Source: JBAOHV01 sp963714875 (lineage in GTDB: Bacteria > Actinomycetota > Acidimicrobiia > Acidimicrobiales > Microtrichaceae). From it: a DNA stretch of 64,000 nt. Shown here piece by piece: positions 9,050 through 17,812 of this stretch. The translations under genes were made by a program, and so were the position numbers. The notes under the pieces were generated by a model, which had not been told where the DNA came from, did no database searches, and saw nothing but the letters and a program-made list of their open reading frames with translations. Each line of letters starts with the position of its first letter. Position 1 is the stretch's first letter. Where the stretch lies: assembly GCA_963714875.1 (NCBI GenBank), contig CAVQQI010000011.1, positions 434,001 through 498,000 on the forward strand, read 5' to 3'.

Positions 9050-10447
9050 CCACCTCACCGCAGGACCGAACACGCATCGAGCACGACGCGCTCGGCGAGG
9101 TGGCGGTGCCGGCCGACGCGCTTGTGGCAGGCGCAGACCCAGCGGGCGGTGGAGAACTTCCCGATCTCGGGTCGCCGGGTCGACGCCGAACTGATCGCCG
9201 CTGTGGTGCAGGTGAAGCGCGCCGCAGCGCCGGTGAACGCCGAGCTCGAGGTGATCGATGCTGCGGTCGCCGCGGCGATCGTCACTGCGGCGGACCTGGT
9301 CCTCGCAGGCCACCACGACGACCAGTTCCCGATCGACGTGTTCCAGACCGGCTCGGGCACCTCCACCAACATGAACGTCAACGAGGTGCTGTCGTCGCTC
9401 GCCACCGCGCAGCTGGGCCGGCCGGTACATCCCAATGACCACGTGAACGCATCGCAGTCCTCCAACGACGTCATCCCCACCGCCATCCGGCTGGCCGCGC
9501 TGCAGTCGTTGGACCGCCGGCTGGTACCGGCCCTGGCACATCTCGCAGCGTCGCTGCGCGGCGCGCAGCAGCGCTTCGCCGAGGTGGTCAAGGCCGGTCG
9601 CACCCACCTGATGGACGCGGTCCCGGTGACGCTCGGCCAGGAGTTCGGTGGCTACGCCACAGCGGTGGAACTGGGCATCGATCGGCTGCTCGCCACCTCT
9701 GAGCGGCTGTCGTCGCTCCCCCTCGGTGGCACCGCGGTCGGCACCGGGCTGAACGCCCCGCCCGGGTTCGCGCGGGCCTGCATCGAGTCGCTGGGCGCGC
9801 AGCTGGGCCTCGAGCTGCACGAGGCCGCGGACCACTTCGAGGCGCAGGGCGCGCAGGACGTGCTGGTCGAGCTCAGCGGAGCGACGCGAGTGGTGGCGGT
9901 GTCGCTCAACAAGCTGGCCACCGATCTGCGCTGGATGGCATCGGGCCCCTCGACCGGGTTGGCCGAGATCCGGTTGCCGGAGCTCCAGCCCGGGAGCTCG
10001 ATCATGCCGGGCAAGGTCAACCCCGTGCTGCCCGAGGCGGTGCACCAGGTCGTCGCCCAGGTCATGGGCAACGACGCCGCCATCGCGATCGCCGGCGCGT
10101 CGGGGGCCTTCGAGCTCAACGTGATGCTGCCGGTGATCGCCGACAACCTGTTGAGCTCGATGCGACTGCTGGGCAACGTCAGCCGGTTGCTGGCCGACCG
10201 CTGCATCGACGGGATCGAGGCTGACGCGCAACGTTGTCGGCAGCTGGCCGAGTCGTCGCCGTCGTTGGTGACGGCGCTGGTGCCGTTGATCGGCTACGAG
10301 GCTGCAGCCGCAGCGGCGCACCGGGCGGTCGCCGAACGACGAACGCTGCGTGACGTCGTCGCCGAGTCCGGGCTGGTGACGCCCGAACAGCTGGAGATCG
10401 CGCTGGACGTCCGAGCGATGACGCTCGGCGGTCTGCGTTCAGGTTGA
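9046..10447 (+). CDS. fumC: Class II fumarate hydratase (one-base frameshift near the start)
   Basis: Fumarase C interconverts fumarate and L-malate in the TCA cycle. The natural N-terminus starts at ATG 9046 (MTTSPQDRTRIEHDALGEV), overlapping the stop of the amine oxidase gene. It reaches VPADAL and then changes frame: from 9122 the frame reads WQAQTQRAVENFPISG and stays open to the TGA at 10445-10447. Removing one T from TT at 9122-9123 restores 466 residues, the usual length. Conserved elements include GSGTSTNMNVNE, HVNASQSSNDVIPTA, GRTHLMDAVPVTLGQE and the signature GSSIMPGKVNPVLPE with its catalytic-loop serine. An automatic start at the TTG at 9122 would lose about 25 residues. The frameshift is probably a sequencing error. 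Confidence 0.9.
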
Positions 10448-10456
10448 ATCTGCCTG

Positions 10457-10500
10457 CTCGACCGACAGCTCGGTCGACCGACAGCTCAGTCCACCGACAG
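10457..10500. repeat. Short tandem repeat with hairpin after fumarase
   Basis: CGACCGACAGCTC occurs at 10459-10471 and again at 10475-10487, with a third partial copy CCACCGACAG at 10491-10500, a period of about 16 bases. Within it TCGACCGA (10458-10465) and TCGGTCGA (10470-10477) form a perfect 8-bp stem around CAGC, which could serve as the fumarase terminator. The repeat runs into the last codons of the convergent small gene. Confidence 0.45.
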
Positions 10501-10767
10501 CAGGGCGAAGAGCTCGGTCTTGCGATCCTCGAACTCCTCGAAGGTGATCGCCTCGTCCTCGAACTGCTGATGCAGGTCGGCAACCATCTTCAGCAACTGG
10601 TCGGGCGGGATCTCCTGGCCCGGAGCGAGCGCAACGGTGGTGTCGGCCACCTGCTCCTCGGGGGCCACGGCATCCTTGTCCAAGCGCTTCTCACGCTTTG
10701 CTGCGGCTTTGGCCTTCTTGGCCCGGTCACGCTGCAGCTTCTCGAAACTCGTCCGACTTGCACCCAT
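10486..10767 (-). CDS. Small conserved protein with a SHOCT-like C-terminus
   Basis: 93 residues, no signal peptide or membrane segment. The N-terminal half is very basic and predicted helical (FEKLQRDRAKKAKAAAKREK). The C-terminal 35 residues (LLKMVADLHQQFEDEAITFE plus EFEDRKTELFALL) have the pattern of the short SHOCT motif, a helix pair often found at protein ends with little known function. Start ATG 10767 is set by AAGGAGG six bases upstream; the open frame itself continues 22 codons further up without a site. It converges on fumarase. No specific role can be given; nucleic-acid or membrane association through the basic part is a guess. Confidence 0.7.
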   Translation of the reverse strand: MGASRTSFEKLQRDRAKKAKAAAKREKRLDKDAVAPEEQVADTTVALAPGQEIPPDQLLKMVADLHQQFEDEAITFEEFEDRKTELFALLSVD

Positions 10768-10880
10768 CGTGATCCTCCTTGCACTTCGTCCGGCTTCGGC
10801 CCATGGAACGCCGCGAGCGGCGACCGGGCCCACCGGTGACGTCGGCGACCCACATCGTAGGGGTGCCGTGACATGAGGAA

Positions 10881-10903
10881 GCCGCCGGCACAGTGCCGGC
10901 GGC
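10881..10903 (-). terminator. Hairpin terminator of the cold-shock gene
   Basis: GCCGCCGGC (10881-10889) pairs with GCCGGCGGC (10895-10903) around ACAGT; two more pairs can form in the loop. It lies 20 bases beyond the stop of the minus-strand cold-shock gene, and on that strand it is followed by the pyrimidine-rich TTCCTC, so it is read as that gene's terminator. Confidence 0.6.
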
Positions 10904-10923
10904 CCCCTGGGAACTACTCGGGA

Positions 10924-11124
10924 TCAGACGACCCGTACGTTCTGGGCCTCTTCACCCTTGCGGCCGGGGGCGACGTCGAATTCGACGCGCTGGCCTTCTT
11001 CGAGCGACTTGTAGCCCGAGCCTTGGATGTTCGAGTAGTGAACGAACACGTCCTCGCCCTGCTCTCGGGAGATGAATCCGAAGCCCTTCTCGGAGTTGAA
11101 GAACTTCACGGTACCTGTTGCCAA
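10924..11124 (-). CDS. Cold-shock domain protein (CspA family)
   Basis: 66 residues, a single OB-fold cold-shock domain that binds single-stranded RNA and DNA. RNP-1 (KGFGFI) and RNP-2 (DVFVHY) are intact. The N-terminus expected for the family, MATGTVKFFN, requires the TTG at 11122-11124 as start codon; it is preceded by the purine-rich AGAGAAGAGAAGACG. The open frame continues 33 codons upstream, but that sequence does not resemble the family. A good hairpin terminator follows. TTG on a gene of this usually highly expressed class is uncommon. Confidence 0.93.
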   Translation of the reverse strand: MATGTVKFFNSEKGFGFISREQGEDVFVHYSNIQGSGYKSLEEGQRVEFDVAPGRKGEEAQNVRVV

Positions 11125-11246
11125 CGTCTTCTCTTCTCTGTCCCTGGTTCGGCCCTTCTGGCCGTACCAGTGGGACCATGGTAGCCGCACCGGACCCGTA
11201 CGCGGGGATCGCGGCGGAATCAATGCCGATCCGTGGCCCCGTCAGC

Positions 11247-11429
11247 TCACATGGAGATGACCAACCAGCTGATCAACGCCAGGGCGAGGATGCCGCCCAC
11301 GAGCCAGATGGGCCACCCGCCGAACGCCTCGACGCGCTTCTGGCGCATCTCGTACTCGCGGTTGGCCTTCGACCCCACCGGCGGCAGGTGGTGCTGTTCC
11401 TTGCGAGGCTTGCTGCCTTTGCTGCCCAT
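11247..11429 (-). CDS. Small single-pass membrane protein
   Basis: 60 residues: a basic, polar N-terminus (MGSKGSKPRKEQHHLPPVGS) and one C-terminal transmembrane helix (WPIWLVGGILALALISWLVI). It resembles the small tail-anchored hypothetical proteins common in actinobacteria, but no function is known. No ribosome binding site is visible before ATG 11429. TAGTCT seven bases upstream could be a -10 element of a leaderless transcript. It lies upstream of the cold-shock gene on the same strand. Confidence 0.6.
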   Translation of the reverse strand: MGSKGSKPRKEQHHLPPVGSKANREYEMRQKRVEAFGGWPIWLVGGILALALISWLVISM

Positions 11430-11681
11430 GCGGTCAGACTACCGGTGTTCCGCCGTGGCGAGCTGATGGGTGTAGACTCGGCTCCACACAGAGCCGATCA
11501 GGGTCTTGTCGCCCAAGGGGCACATGAGATCTTGTCCGCTGCTCCGGCCGGAGGGTCGCAGCACAGGTCTCCGACGACAGGGATCGTCGAGGCCGTCGGT
11601 TCGGGCAGACGTCGTCAGCACCGACCCCCGTCGGTGCTCCCGTTGTTCGGGACGGCGCTGCAGCAACTGCCGAGGAGCACA
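11430..11681 (+). other. Leader region of the SNF2 helicase gene with two hairpins
   Basis: 252 bases lie between the divergent small membrane protein gene and the helicase start. TAGACT at 11473-11478 could be a -10 element. Just after it CGGCTC (11479-11484) and GAGCCG (11491-11496) form a stem around CACACA. A second perfect 9-bp stem, AGCACCGAC (11617-11625) with GTCGGTGCT (11630-11638), has a CCCC loop. GAGGAG at 11672-11677 is the probable ribosome binding site. The plus frame is open through the region but translates to unconvincing sequence. Confidence 0.35.
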
Positions 11682-14600
11682 GTGCAGCAGGTGTCTGACA
11701 TCGCCGAGCGTCCCAGTGGGCCGCACCAGGCCGACCCAACAGCAACGCCGCCGACACCCGCCGACGGCGGTGCACGGCCGGCCGGCTCGTCGTTGCCGCC
11801 CGGCTTCGAGTACGCCGTCGAAGCCGCTGCTGCTGCCGAGGCCAGCGCCGCACAGCTGGAGATGCTCGACGGGCACCGGGGGGCGTGGCGGTGGACCCTG
11901 GAACGGCTGCTGCACCGCACCGACGAGGACCTGGACGCCGTTCGCGGGCTCGCCTCGCCACAGCGGGAACAGATCGTCGCCGACTTCGAAGAGGAACGGG
12001 ACCGCCTGGAAGCAGCGCTGCGGCGACTCACCGGGGCCTCGTCGGGCGATCCGGATCCGACGCTGCTGGAATCAGCCGGCGAGGTCCGCCTCCAGGCCTC
12101 CTGGGCTGCCGGACGCCTGGTCGTGTGGGCCGCCGGACCCGGAACCGAACCAGCCTCGTCAGAGGAACTGGAGCAGCGTCTCGGCGCGGCAGGCGTCCTG
12201 GAGAGCGGATGGACGAGCCATCCACCGGTGCGCCTACCGAGCGGCGGCGCTGCACCCGCGCTCGCGCTCCCCGTCGGCGATGCGCTGGGGTGGCTCGCCG
12301 CGGTCGGTGGTGGCCACGACGACGCGACCCTGGGCAGCAGTGTCACCTGGCTCGGACGGGTGGCGGTGCTGGCCATCCGACTGGTGGCGAACGGGTCGAT
12401 CGTGCCCAGCGTGCGCACACGTCGCCGCGGCCGGCAGGGCAACGACGAGTCGGTCGAGCTGTCGGTGCGCTGGGGGCCTGCATTGCTCAGCTCGAGCGAG
12501 GTCGACGAGTTGGCCTCTGCGCTGCCGGGCCCGGTCACCGCGCTCGAACGAACCGACGCACGACCCCTGACGCTGTCGGTGCTCGGAGCCATCGTGAACG
12601 CCATCGCCGCGGACGCCGCCGCTCGGCTGACCCTGCCGGCCCCACCGCCGGACCCGCGCGACCCGGTGACCATCGCCGAGACGCTCCTCACCCGACTGGA
12701 CGGCTCGGCGTTCGAGGTGCCCGCCCGCGCCGGGACCGAGGTCGCCAAGCGGCTCGATCGGTGGTCGACGCCGGTCACGACCCCGTCGGACGCCCGACTG
12801 GTGGTGCAGCTGGACCCGCCCGACAAGGACAACGCGTGGTTCCTGTCGGTCGCCGGACCGGACCTGGACGGGCAACTGGTCCCGCTCGAGGTCGCGCTGA
12901 TCGAGAGCCGGCCGAAGCGACATCTCGCCGATGAGCTCGCGCGGCTCGAGCGGCTGATGCCGGTGCTGAAGCGCCCCGGCGAGGCGCGCCGCGGTCAGGT
13001 GGTGCTGAGCCAGGACGAGGCGTGGGAACTGATGACCACCACCGGTCCGCAGGCACTCGCCGCCGGCTTCGACGTGCGGGTCCCTGCGCTGTCGCGCCGC
13101 AAGCCCTCGCCCGCGCTGCGCCTCGACACCGTGGCGAGCGACCCGTCGGTGGTGGGTGCCCACCAGCTGGCCCAGGTCCGCTGGTCGGCGGTGTTCGACG
13201 ACGTCGAACTGACGGCGGCCGAGATCTCGCAGCTGGCCAGCCAGGCACGTCCGCTGATCCGGTCGCACGGCAAGTGGGTCGAGCTCGACCGGGCCGACCT
13301 GGCCGAAGCAGCGGCCGCCCTGGCCGAGCGCTCGACACAGACGCAGCTCACCGGCGCCGAGGTGCTGCGGTTCGCCATCGGTCTCGAGGAGTCACCGCTG
13401 GCCGGCGGATTCAGCGTCAGCGGCTCGGGCTGGGCGGCCGACCTGCTGGCGTCGGCCGAGGAGATGTCGGCCGAACCGATCACCTCCCCCGAGGGCTTCT
13501 CCGGGGAGCTGCGCAGCTACCAGGGTGAAGCCGTGGCATGGCTGGGCTTCCTGGACTCGGTCGAGCTCGGCGGGTGTCTGGCGCTCGACATGGGGCTGGG
13601 CAAGACCCCCACCATGCTCGCCCACATCGCTCGCACCGCCGGCGCCGGTCCGGCCCTGGTGATCGCGCCGCCGGCGGTGGTCGGCAACTGGGCGGCCGAA
13701 GCGGCTCGCTTCACCCCCGGCATGCGGGTGGTGGTGCACCACGGCGCGTCCCGGGCTTCCGAGCAGGAGCTTGCATCGGAGGTGGCCGACGCGGACATCG
13801 TCATCACGACCTACGGGACCGCGGTGCGCGACGTCGAGGCGATCTCGTCGCTGAGCTGGGACCGTGTGGTGCTGGACGAGGCGCAGGCCATCAAGAACCC
13901 GGCCAGTGAGACCGCTCAGCAGCTGCGACGCATCCCTGCCCGGGTCCGCATCGCGCTGACCGGGACCCCGATCGAGAACGGTCTGGGCGACCTGTGGTCC
14001 TTGCTGGACTTCACCAATCCCGGCCTGGTCGGCTCACGCAGCAGCTTCGTGGCAGCGTTGTCCGCCGGGGCCGCACCGTCGCGGCAGGCGGCCGAGACGG
14101 CGTTGCGGGCGCTCAACGGCATCCTGGTGTTCCGTCGGACCAAGTCCGAACCGGTCGTCGCCGCCGAACTGCCCGAGCGGATCGATCAGCTCGATCACTG
14201 CACGATGACACCCGAACAGATCGGGCTGTACCAGGCGGTGCTGGACAGCCTGGTGGCCGACAGCGAGGCCGAGGACGAGCTGGGCGCCGAGCCGCGCAAG
14301 GGAGCGATCCTGGCGGCGATCACCGCGCTCAAGCAGATCTGCAACCACCCGGTGAACTACCAGGACGACGGTCGGCCGTTGCCGGGGCGGTCCGGCAAGC
14401 TCACCCGTCTGGAGGAGATCGTCGATGCCGTGTTCGCCGCCGGCGAGCGGGTGCTGATCTTCACGCACTTCGCGACCTGGGGGGTCCGACTGGCCGAACA
14501 CCTGACTGCGCACACCGGCACGCCGGTGGCCTGCTACCACGGTGGGTTGTCACGCGGAGTTCGTGACCAGATCATCGAGGACTTCCAGCAGGGCGAGGGG

Positions 14601-15032
14601 CCCGGGGCGCTGGTGCTGTCACTCAAGGCCGGTGGCACCGGACTGAACCTGACCGCCGCCAGCCACGTCGTGCTGTTCGACCGCTGGTGGAACCCGGCGG
14701 TCGAGGACCAGGCGAGGGACCGGGCATGGCGGATCGGGCAGACACGCACCGTCGTGTCGCACCGGCTGGTGTGTCCCGGCACCATCGATGAGCGTGTCGA
14801 GGAGGTCGTCGCCGGGAAGCGGCACATCGCGGACCTGGTGCTCCCCAAGTCGTCGTCGCTCGCCGATCTCGACACCCACCAGCTGCGCAGCGCACTGGGG
14901 CTGCGCGAGGACAGCCTGCTGACCGAGAACTCCGCCGAACTGGCCCGCGACCTCGAGGAGTCCGAGGAGACCTTGCGTGATGCGTCTGCCCACGCGGGCG
15001 CTGGTGACGAGTTGGCAGGGGTGGCGTCGTGA
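11682..15032 (+). CDS. SNF2/Rad54-family DNA translocase (DEAD/DEAH helicase)
   Basis: About 1116 residues. The C-terminal 480 carry a complete SNF2 ATPase: Walker A DMGLGKT near residue 636, Walker B LDEAQAIKN near 730, LTGTPIENGLGDLWSL, then the second lobe with LIFTHFATWG, LSLKAGGTGLNL and RAWRIGQTRTV. The long N-terminal region is the SNF2-associated type seen in bacterial HelZ-like proteins and has no zinc-finger cysteines. Such enzymes move along double-stranded DNA using ATP and remodel protein-DNA complexes; the bacterial role is poorly known. Start choice is uncertain: GTG at 11682 or 11691, on either side of the ideal distance from GAGGAG (11672-11677). The TGA overlaps the GTG of the next gene (GTGA), so the two are translationally coupled. 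Confidence 0.88.
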   Translation: MQQVSDIAERPSGPHQADPTATPPTPADGGARPAGSSLPPGFEYAVEAAAAAEASAAQLEMLDGHRGAWRWTLERLLHRTDEDLDAVRGLASPQREQIVADFEEERDRLEAALRRLTGASSGDPDPTLLESAGEVRLQASWAAGRLVVWAAGPGTEPASSEELEQRLGAAGVLESGWTSHPPVRLPSGGAAPALALPVGDALGWLAAVGGGHDDATLGSSVTWLGRVAVLAIRLVANGSIVPSVRTRRRGRQGNDESVELSVRWGPALLSSSEVDELASALPGPVTALERTDARPLTLSVLGAIVNAIAADAAARLTLPAPPPDPRDPVTIAETLLTRLDGSAFEVPARAGTEVAKRLDRWSTPVTTPSDARLVVQLDPPDKDNAWFLSVAGPDLDGQLVPLEVALIESRPKRHLADELARLERLMPVLKRPGEARRGQVVLSQDEAWELMTTTGPQALAAGFDVRVPALSRRKPSPALRLDTVASDPSVVGAHQLAQVRWSAVFDDVELTAAEISQLASQARPLIRSHGKWVELDRADLAEAAAALAERSTQTQLTGAEVLRFAIGLEESPLAGGFSVSGSGWAADLLASAEEMSAEPITSPEGFSGELRSYQGEAVAWLGFLDSVELGGCLALDMGLGKTPTMLAHIARTAGAGPALVIAPPAVVGNWAAEAARFTPGMRVVVHHGASRASEQELASEVADADIVITTYGTAVRDVEAISSLSWDRVVLDEAQAIKNPASETAQQLRRIPARVRIALTGTPIENGLGDLWSLLDFTNPGLVGSRSSFVAALSAGAAPSRQAAETALRALNGILVFRRTKSEPVVAAELPERIDQLDHCTMTPEQIGLYQAVLDSLVADSEAEDELGAEPRKGAILAAITALKQICNHPVNYQDDGRPLPGRSGKLTRLEEIVDAVFAAGERVLIFTHFATWGVRLAEHLTAHTGTPVACYHGGLSRGVRDQIIEDFQQGEGPGALVLSLKAGGTGLNLTAASHVVLFDRWWNPAVEDQARDRAWRIGQTRTVVSHRLVCPGTIDERVEEVVAGKRHIADLVLPKSSSLADLDTHQLRSALGLREDSLLTENSAELARDLEESEETLRDASAHAGAGDELAGVAS

Positions 15033-15337
15033 GCGGCCCTCGACGCAAGTCCAAGCAGCGCCGCGGCGGCGGAAACAACAAGAAGGCGGCACCGCCCGCG
15101 GAGTTCTGGCGTGCGGCGCCGGAACCGCCCGAGCCACCCGACATCGTCCCGGCCGACGACCCCACCGCGCTGCTGCGGTCCATGGGTCCTCCGCCGTTGC
15201 CGGGTCAACAGAACGTGGCGCTGCCCTACCTCGAGGCAGTGGTCCAACGAGCCGCCATCCTCGCCACGGCGCTCGCAGCGTCAGCCGACCTGCTGGACGA
15301 CGGCACCGGCGACGACGAGGCGGACCCGACCGGCTGA
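15029..15337 (+). CDS. Small protein of unknown function coupled to the SNF2 helicase
   Basis: 102 residues, not recognised. The first 20 are strongly basic (GPRRKSKQRRGGGNNKK), a proline-rich acidic linker follows (PEPPEPPDIVPADDP), then a predicted amphipathic helix (YLEAVVQRAAILATALAASA), and an acidic tail. The layout suits a protein that touches nucleic acid with its N-terminus and a partner with the helix. The GTG start overlaps the helicase stop by four bases, so equal synthesis and a direct partnership are likely. It fills the place that a SWIM zinc-finger gene takes beside many actinobacterial SNF2 genes, but it has no cysteines. The function is an inference from position only. Confidence 0.65.
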   Translation: MSGPRRKSKQRRGGGNNKKAAPPAEFWRAAPEPPEPPDIVPADDPTALLRSMGPPPLPGQQNVALPYLEAVVQRAAILATALAASADLLDDGTGDDEADPTG

Positions 15338-15351
15338 ACGGTCAGCCGCGC

Positions 15352-15924
15352 TCAGGTGGGCGCAGGGTGCCGGGCGGTCGCAGGAGCGAGCGTCGCGTCG
15401 TCCGGGCCGAACTCCCTGGTCCAGCAGGCGAACTCCAACAAGATGTCATCGGGGTCGAGGAAGTAGATCGACCGCACGAACACCCCGGGGTGCACCGTCG
15501 CGCTGATGCCCCACTCGCTGTCGTCGTGGTTGGCGACCTCGGTGCAGTCGATCCCCGCGGCGACGAGCCGGTCCCGGTACTGCTCGATCCGCTCCGGTGG
15601 AACGGCAAAGGCCACATGGTTCATCGAGCCGATGGCACTGGTGAGCGATCCGCGGTCGGGCCGCTGCGCCGGGGCAGAGACGCCGGGAGCGGGTTCCGGG
15701 GCGTCGGGGAACCAGAAGAACGCCAAGCAGTCCCCGCCGCCGCAGTCGAAGAAGAAGTGCTGGCCCATTCCCGCCGGCAACTCGATGGTCTTGATCAGCG
15801 GCATGCCCAGCACGCCGGAGTAGAACTCGACGGTGCGCTGCATGTCCCGGCAGACCAGCGCCAGGTGGTTGATCCCCTGGAACTCGAATGGTCGCTCGCC
15901 GGCCGCCACCGTCTCAGCTGTCAC
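15352..15924 (-). CDS. VOC (glyoxalase/dioxygenase) superfamily protein
   Basis: 190 residues with two beta-alpha-beta-beta-beta repeats: one opens at GINHLALVCRDMQRTVEFYS and the other at MNHVAFAVPPERIEQYRD. His in INHLA, His in MNHVA and Glu in DDILLEF are the usual metal ligands, so a divalent metal site is likely. VOC proteins include isomerases, dioxygenases and drug-binding proteins; the substrate cannot be told. It converges on the SNF2 operon, 14 bases away, and follows the alpha/beta hydrolase on the same strand after 37 bases, so the two may share a transcript. Confidence 0.82.
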   Translation of the reverse strand: MTAETVAAGERPFEFQGINHLALVCRDMQRTVEFYSGVLGMPLIKTIELPAGMGQHFFFDCGGGDCLAFFWFPDAPEPAPGVSAPAQRPDRGSLTSAIGSMNHVAFAVPPERIEQYRDRLVAAGIDCTEVANHDDSEWGISATVHPGVFVRSIYFLDPDDILLEFACWTREFGPDDATLAPATARHPAPT

Positions 15925-15961
15925 CGCGGACCCCCTGTCGTCGGTGCTGAGAGGTTACGCC

Positions 15962-16939
15962 TCAGCCCAGCAACGTGGAGTCAGGAGTCGTGTGCTCCTC
16001 GTGGTCGACACCTGACCGCCCCGATGACCGCAGCTGGGCCCGGCGTCGCGCAGGGACGTGCGTGGCAGGCTCCGTCGTGGCGACGAAGTCGACGAGCCAC
16101 GCGACGAACTGCTCGGGGTCGGTGTGGTGCGGGAAGTGTCCCGCCTCCTCGACGATCTCGAGTCGGGCGTTCGGCATGGCGGCGGCGGCCAGCTCGGCGT
16201 GATGCACGGGGATCACCGCGTCGTGCGCGCCCCAGATCAGCAGCACCGGCACCTCATCGGTCAGATACGCGCGATCTCGCATGGTGACCACCTGGCCGCG
16301 CCAGTCGACCACCGAGCGCAGCGTGCGGGCGAACGCGCCGCGGGCGGCGGCGTCGGGCATGCCGTGGATCACACGCGCCAACTCATCGGCGTCGCGGCCC
16401 AGATCGGTGCCGAGACGCTGCAGGACCGCCATCACCGCGCGCATGGCCAACTTCGAGGTCGGCAGCTGCATGGTCACCAGCGCCAGATCCGCCCCTGGCA
16501 GCGACACCAGGCGCAGCACCGGATTGACCTCGGGTCCGACCCCACCACTGGCGACCAGGACCAGTCGCTCGCATCGCTCGGGGTACTGGTAGCCGAACTG
16601 CGCCGCCACGCCACCACCGAGGGAGTGCCCGACGACGGTCGCGGAGTCGATGTCCAACACATCGAGCAGGTCACGCATGCCGTTGGCATAGGCGGCGACG
16701 GAGTAGTCGGCACGCGGCTTGGCCGAGTGGCCGTGCCCGAGCAGGTCGGGGGCGATCACGGTGAAGTGTTGGGCCAGGTCCGCCATGAGGGGCTCCCAGC
16801 CCTCGGAGCTGTCGCCGATGCCGTGCAGCAGCAGCAACGCCGGGCCCGACCCCGCCATGCGGTACGCACGGTCGTAGCCGTGGATCGTGACCGTACGGAT
16901 GGAGGTGTCGATCGGTGTGTCGGGAACGACTCGCACCAC
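15962..16939 (-). CDS. Alpha/beta-fold hydrolase
   Basis: 325 residues. Oxyanion-hole HGIGDSSEGW, nucleophile elbow GHSLGG (Ser), acid in LIWGAHDAVIP and the catalytic His in EEAGHFPHH make a complete triad. The cap region has no identifying feature. Related enzymes cleave C-C bonds (meta-cleavage products), esters or epoxides; which applies here is unknown. The last 30 residues (ATHVPARRRAQLRSSGRS onward) are an unusual basic tail. The start is GTG 16939 (a second GTG follows at once); it is 42 bases from the divergent metal-dependent hydrolase gene, so both promoters must overlap. Confidence 0.85.
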   Translation of the reverse strand: MVRVVPDTPIDTSIRTVTIHGYDRAYRMAGSGPALLLLHGIGDSSEGWEPLMADLAQHFTVIAPDLLGHGHSAKPRADYSVAAYANGMRDLLDVLDIDSATVVGHSLGGGVAAQFGYQYPERCERLVLVASGGVGPEVNPVLRLVSLPGADLALVTMQLPTSKLAMRAVMAVLQRLGTDLGRDADELARVIHGMPDAAARGAFARTLRSVVDWRGQVVTMRDRAYLTDEVPVLLIWGAHDAVIPVHHAELAAAAMPNARLEIVEEAGHFPHHTDPEQFVAWLVDFVATTEPATHVPARRRAQLRSSGRSGVDHEEHTTPDSTLLG

Positions 16940-16981
16940 ATGACCCTAACCCCGGAGCCCCGACGTGCCGAGAGAAGACCC

Positions 16982-17812
16982 ATGAGCGCTGTGTCACACC
17001 CCGTGGTCAGGGTCCCGGAGCTGACGCTGCCGGACCGCATCGACACCTCGTGGCAGCCGGCGTTCCCGGAGTTCGCGGCCGCCGCGAACTCGGTGTCGCT
17101 GCTGATGCCCTTCGTCGAGCCGTACGTGGCCCGCACCGTACGGTCGGTCCGGTCCGAGCTGTCCGAGCCGCTCAGGGGTGACGCCGCGGCCTTCGTCGCC
17201 CAGGAGCTCCAACACCAGGCACAGCACCGTTGCATGAACCAACGTGTGGTCGCTGGCGCGCCGGGCACGGCGCGTGTGGAACGCCTCGCTGCACGTGCCT
17301 ACGGCTGGCTCGAGCGCACCCGGTCGACCCGGTGGTCGCTCGCGTTCGCGGCGGGTTTCGAGACCTCGGCGTTCGCGCTGGCACGTTGGAGCGAGCGCCA
17401 CCTCCGGATGCTCTTCGACGGCGCCGACCCCGCGGTGTCGACGCTGTTCCTCTGGCACCTCGCCGAGGAGGTCGAACACAAGAGCGTCGCGTTCGACGTG
17501 TACGGCGCCATCGACGGCTCCCGGATGCGCTACCTGGTCGCCGGGTTGTGCTCGCTCGCGCTGCTCGCCACGCTCACGACGCTGGCGACGCTCGCGCAGC
17601 TGTGGTCGACGCGGCGGATCTGGTCGCCGGTCGCGTGGTTCCGGCTGCTGCGATGGTCGATCAGCCTCTGCTTCGAGGTGCTGCCCGACCTCGTGGTCTC
17701 GGCCATGCCGGGGCACCATCCCAGCCAGTTCAGCGACCCGACGCTGTTGGTGCAGTGGCTGGCGAGCTTCGACCCCGACACCGGGCACAACCCGCTGCTC
17801 AGACCAGCGTGA
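16982..17812 (+). CDS. Predicted metal-dependent hydrolase (Metal_hydrol, COG3687-like)
   Basis: 276 residues. Helical protein with a His/Glu-rich core: FVAQELQHQAQH, and WHLAEEVEHKSVAFDVY, the signatures of the COG3687/PF10118 family, in which these residues are thought to hold two metals. A hydrophobic segment (VAGLCSLALLATLTTLATLA) suggests membrane attachment. The biochemical activity of the family is unproven. ATG 16982 follows GAGAGAAG. The gene is divergent from an alpha/beta hydrolase and its end overlaps the ferredoxin gene of the P450 operon by 14 bases, tail to tail. Confidence 0.78.
   Translation: MSAVSHPVVRVPELTLPDRIDTSWQPAFPEFAAAANSVSLLMPFVEPYVARTVRSVRSELSEPLRGDAAAFVAQELQHQAQHRCMNQRVVAGAPGTARVERLAARAYGWLERTRSTRWSLAFAAGFETSAFALARWSERHLRMLFDGADPAVSTLFLWHLAEEVEHKSVAFDVYGAIDGSRMRYLVAGLCSLALLATLTTLATLAQLWSTRRIWSPVAWFRLLRWSISLCFEVLPDLVVSAMPGHHPSQFSDPTLLVQWLASFDPDTGHNPLLRPA

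Noticed and set aside
10457..10500. Start of a CRISPR-like repeat array
   Set aside because: The period is only about 16 bases, there are two and a half copies and no spacers; a terminator hairpin and local duplication explain it.
14977..16287. 436-codon plus-strand frame across the end of the SNF2 gene and two minus-strand genes
   Set aside because: It overlaps the coupled 102-residue gene, the VOC gene and the hydrolase gene, and has only Arg/Gly-rich low-complexity sequence.
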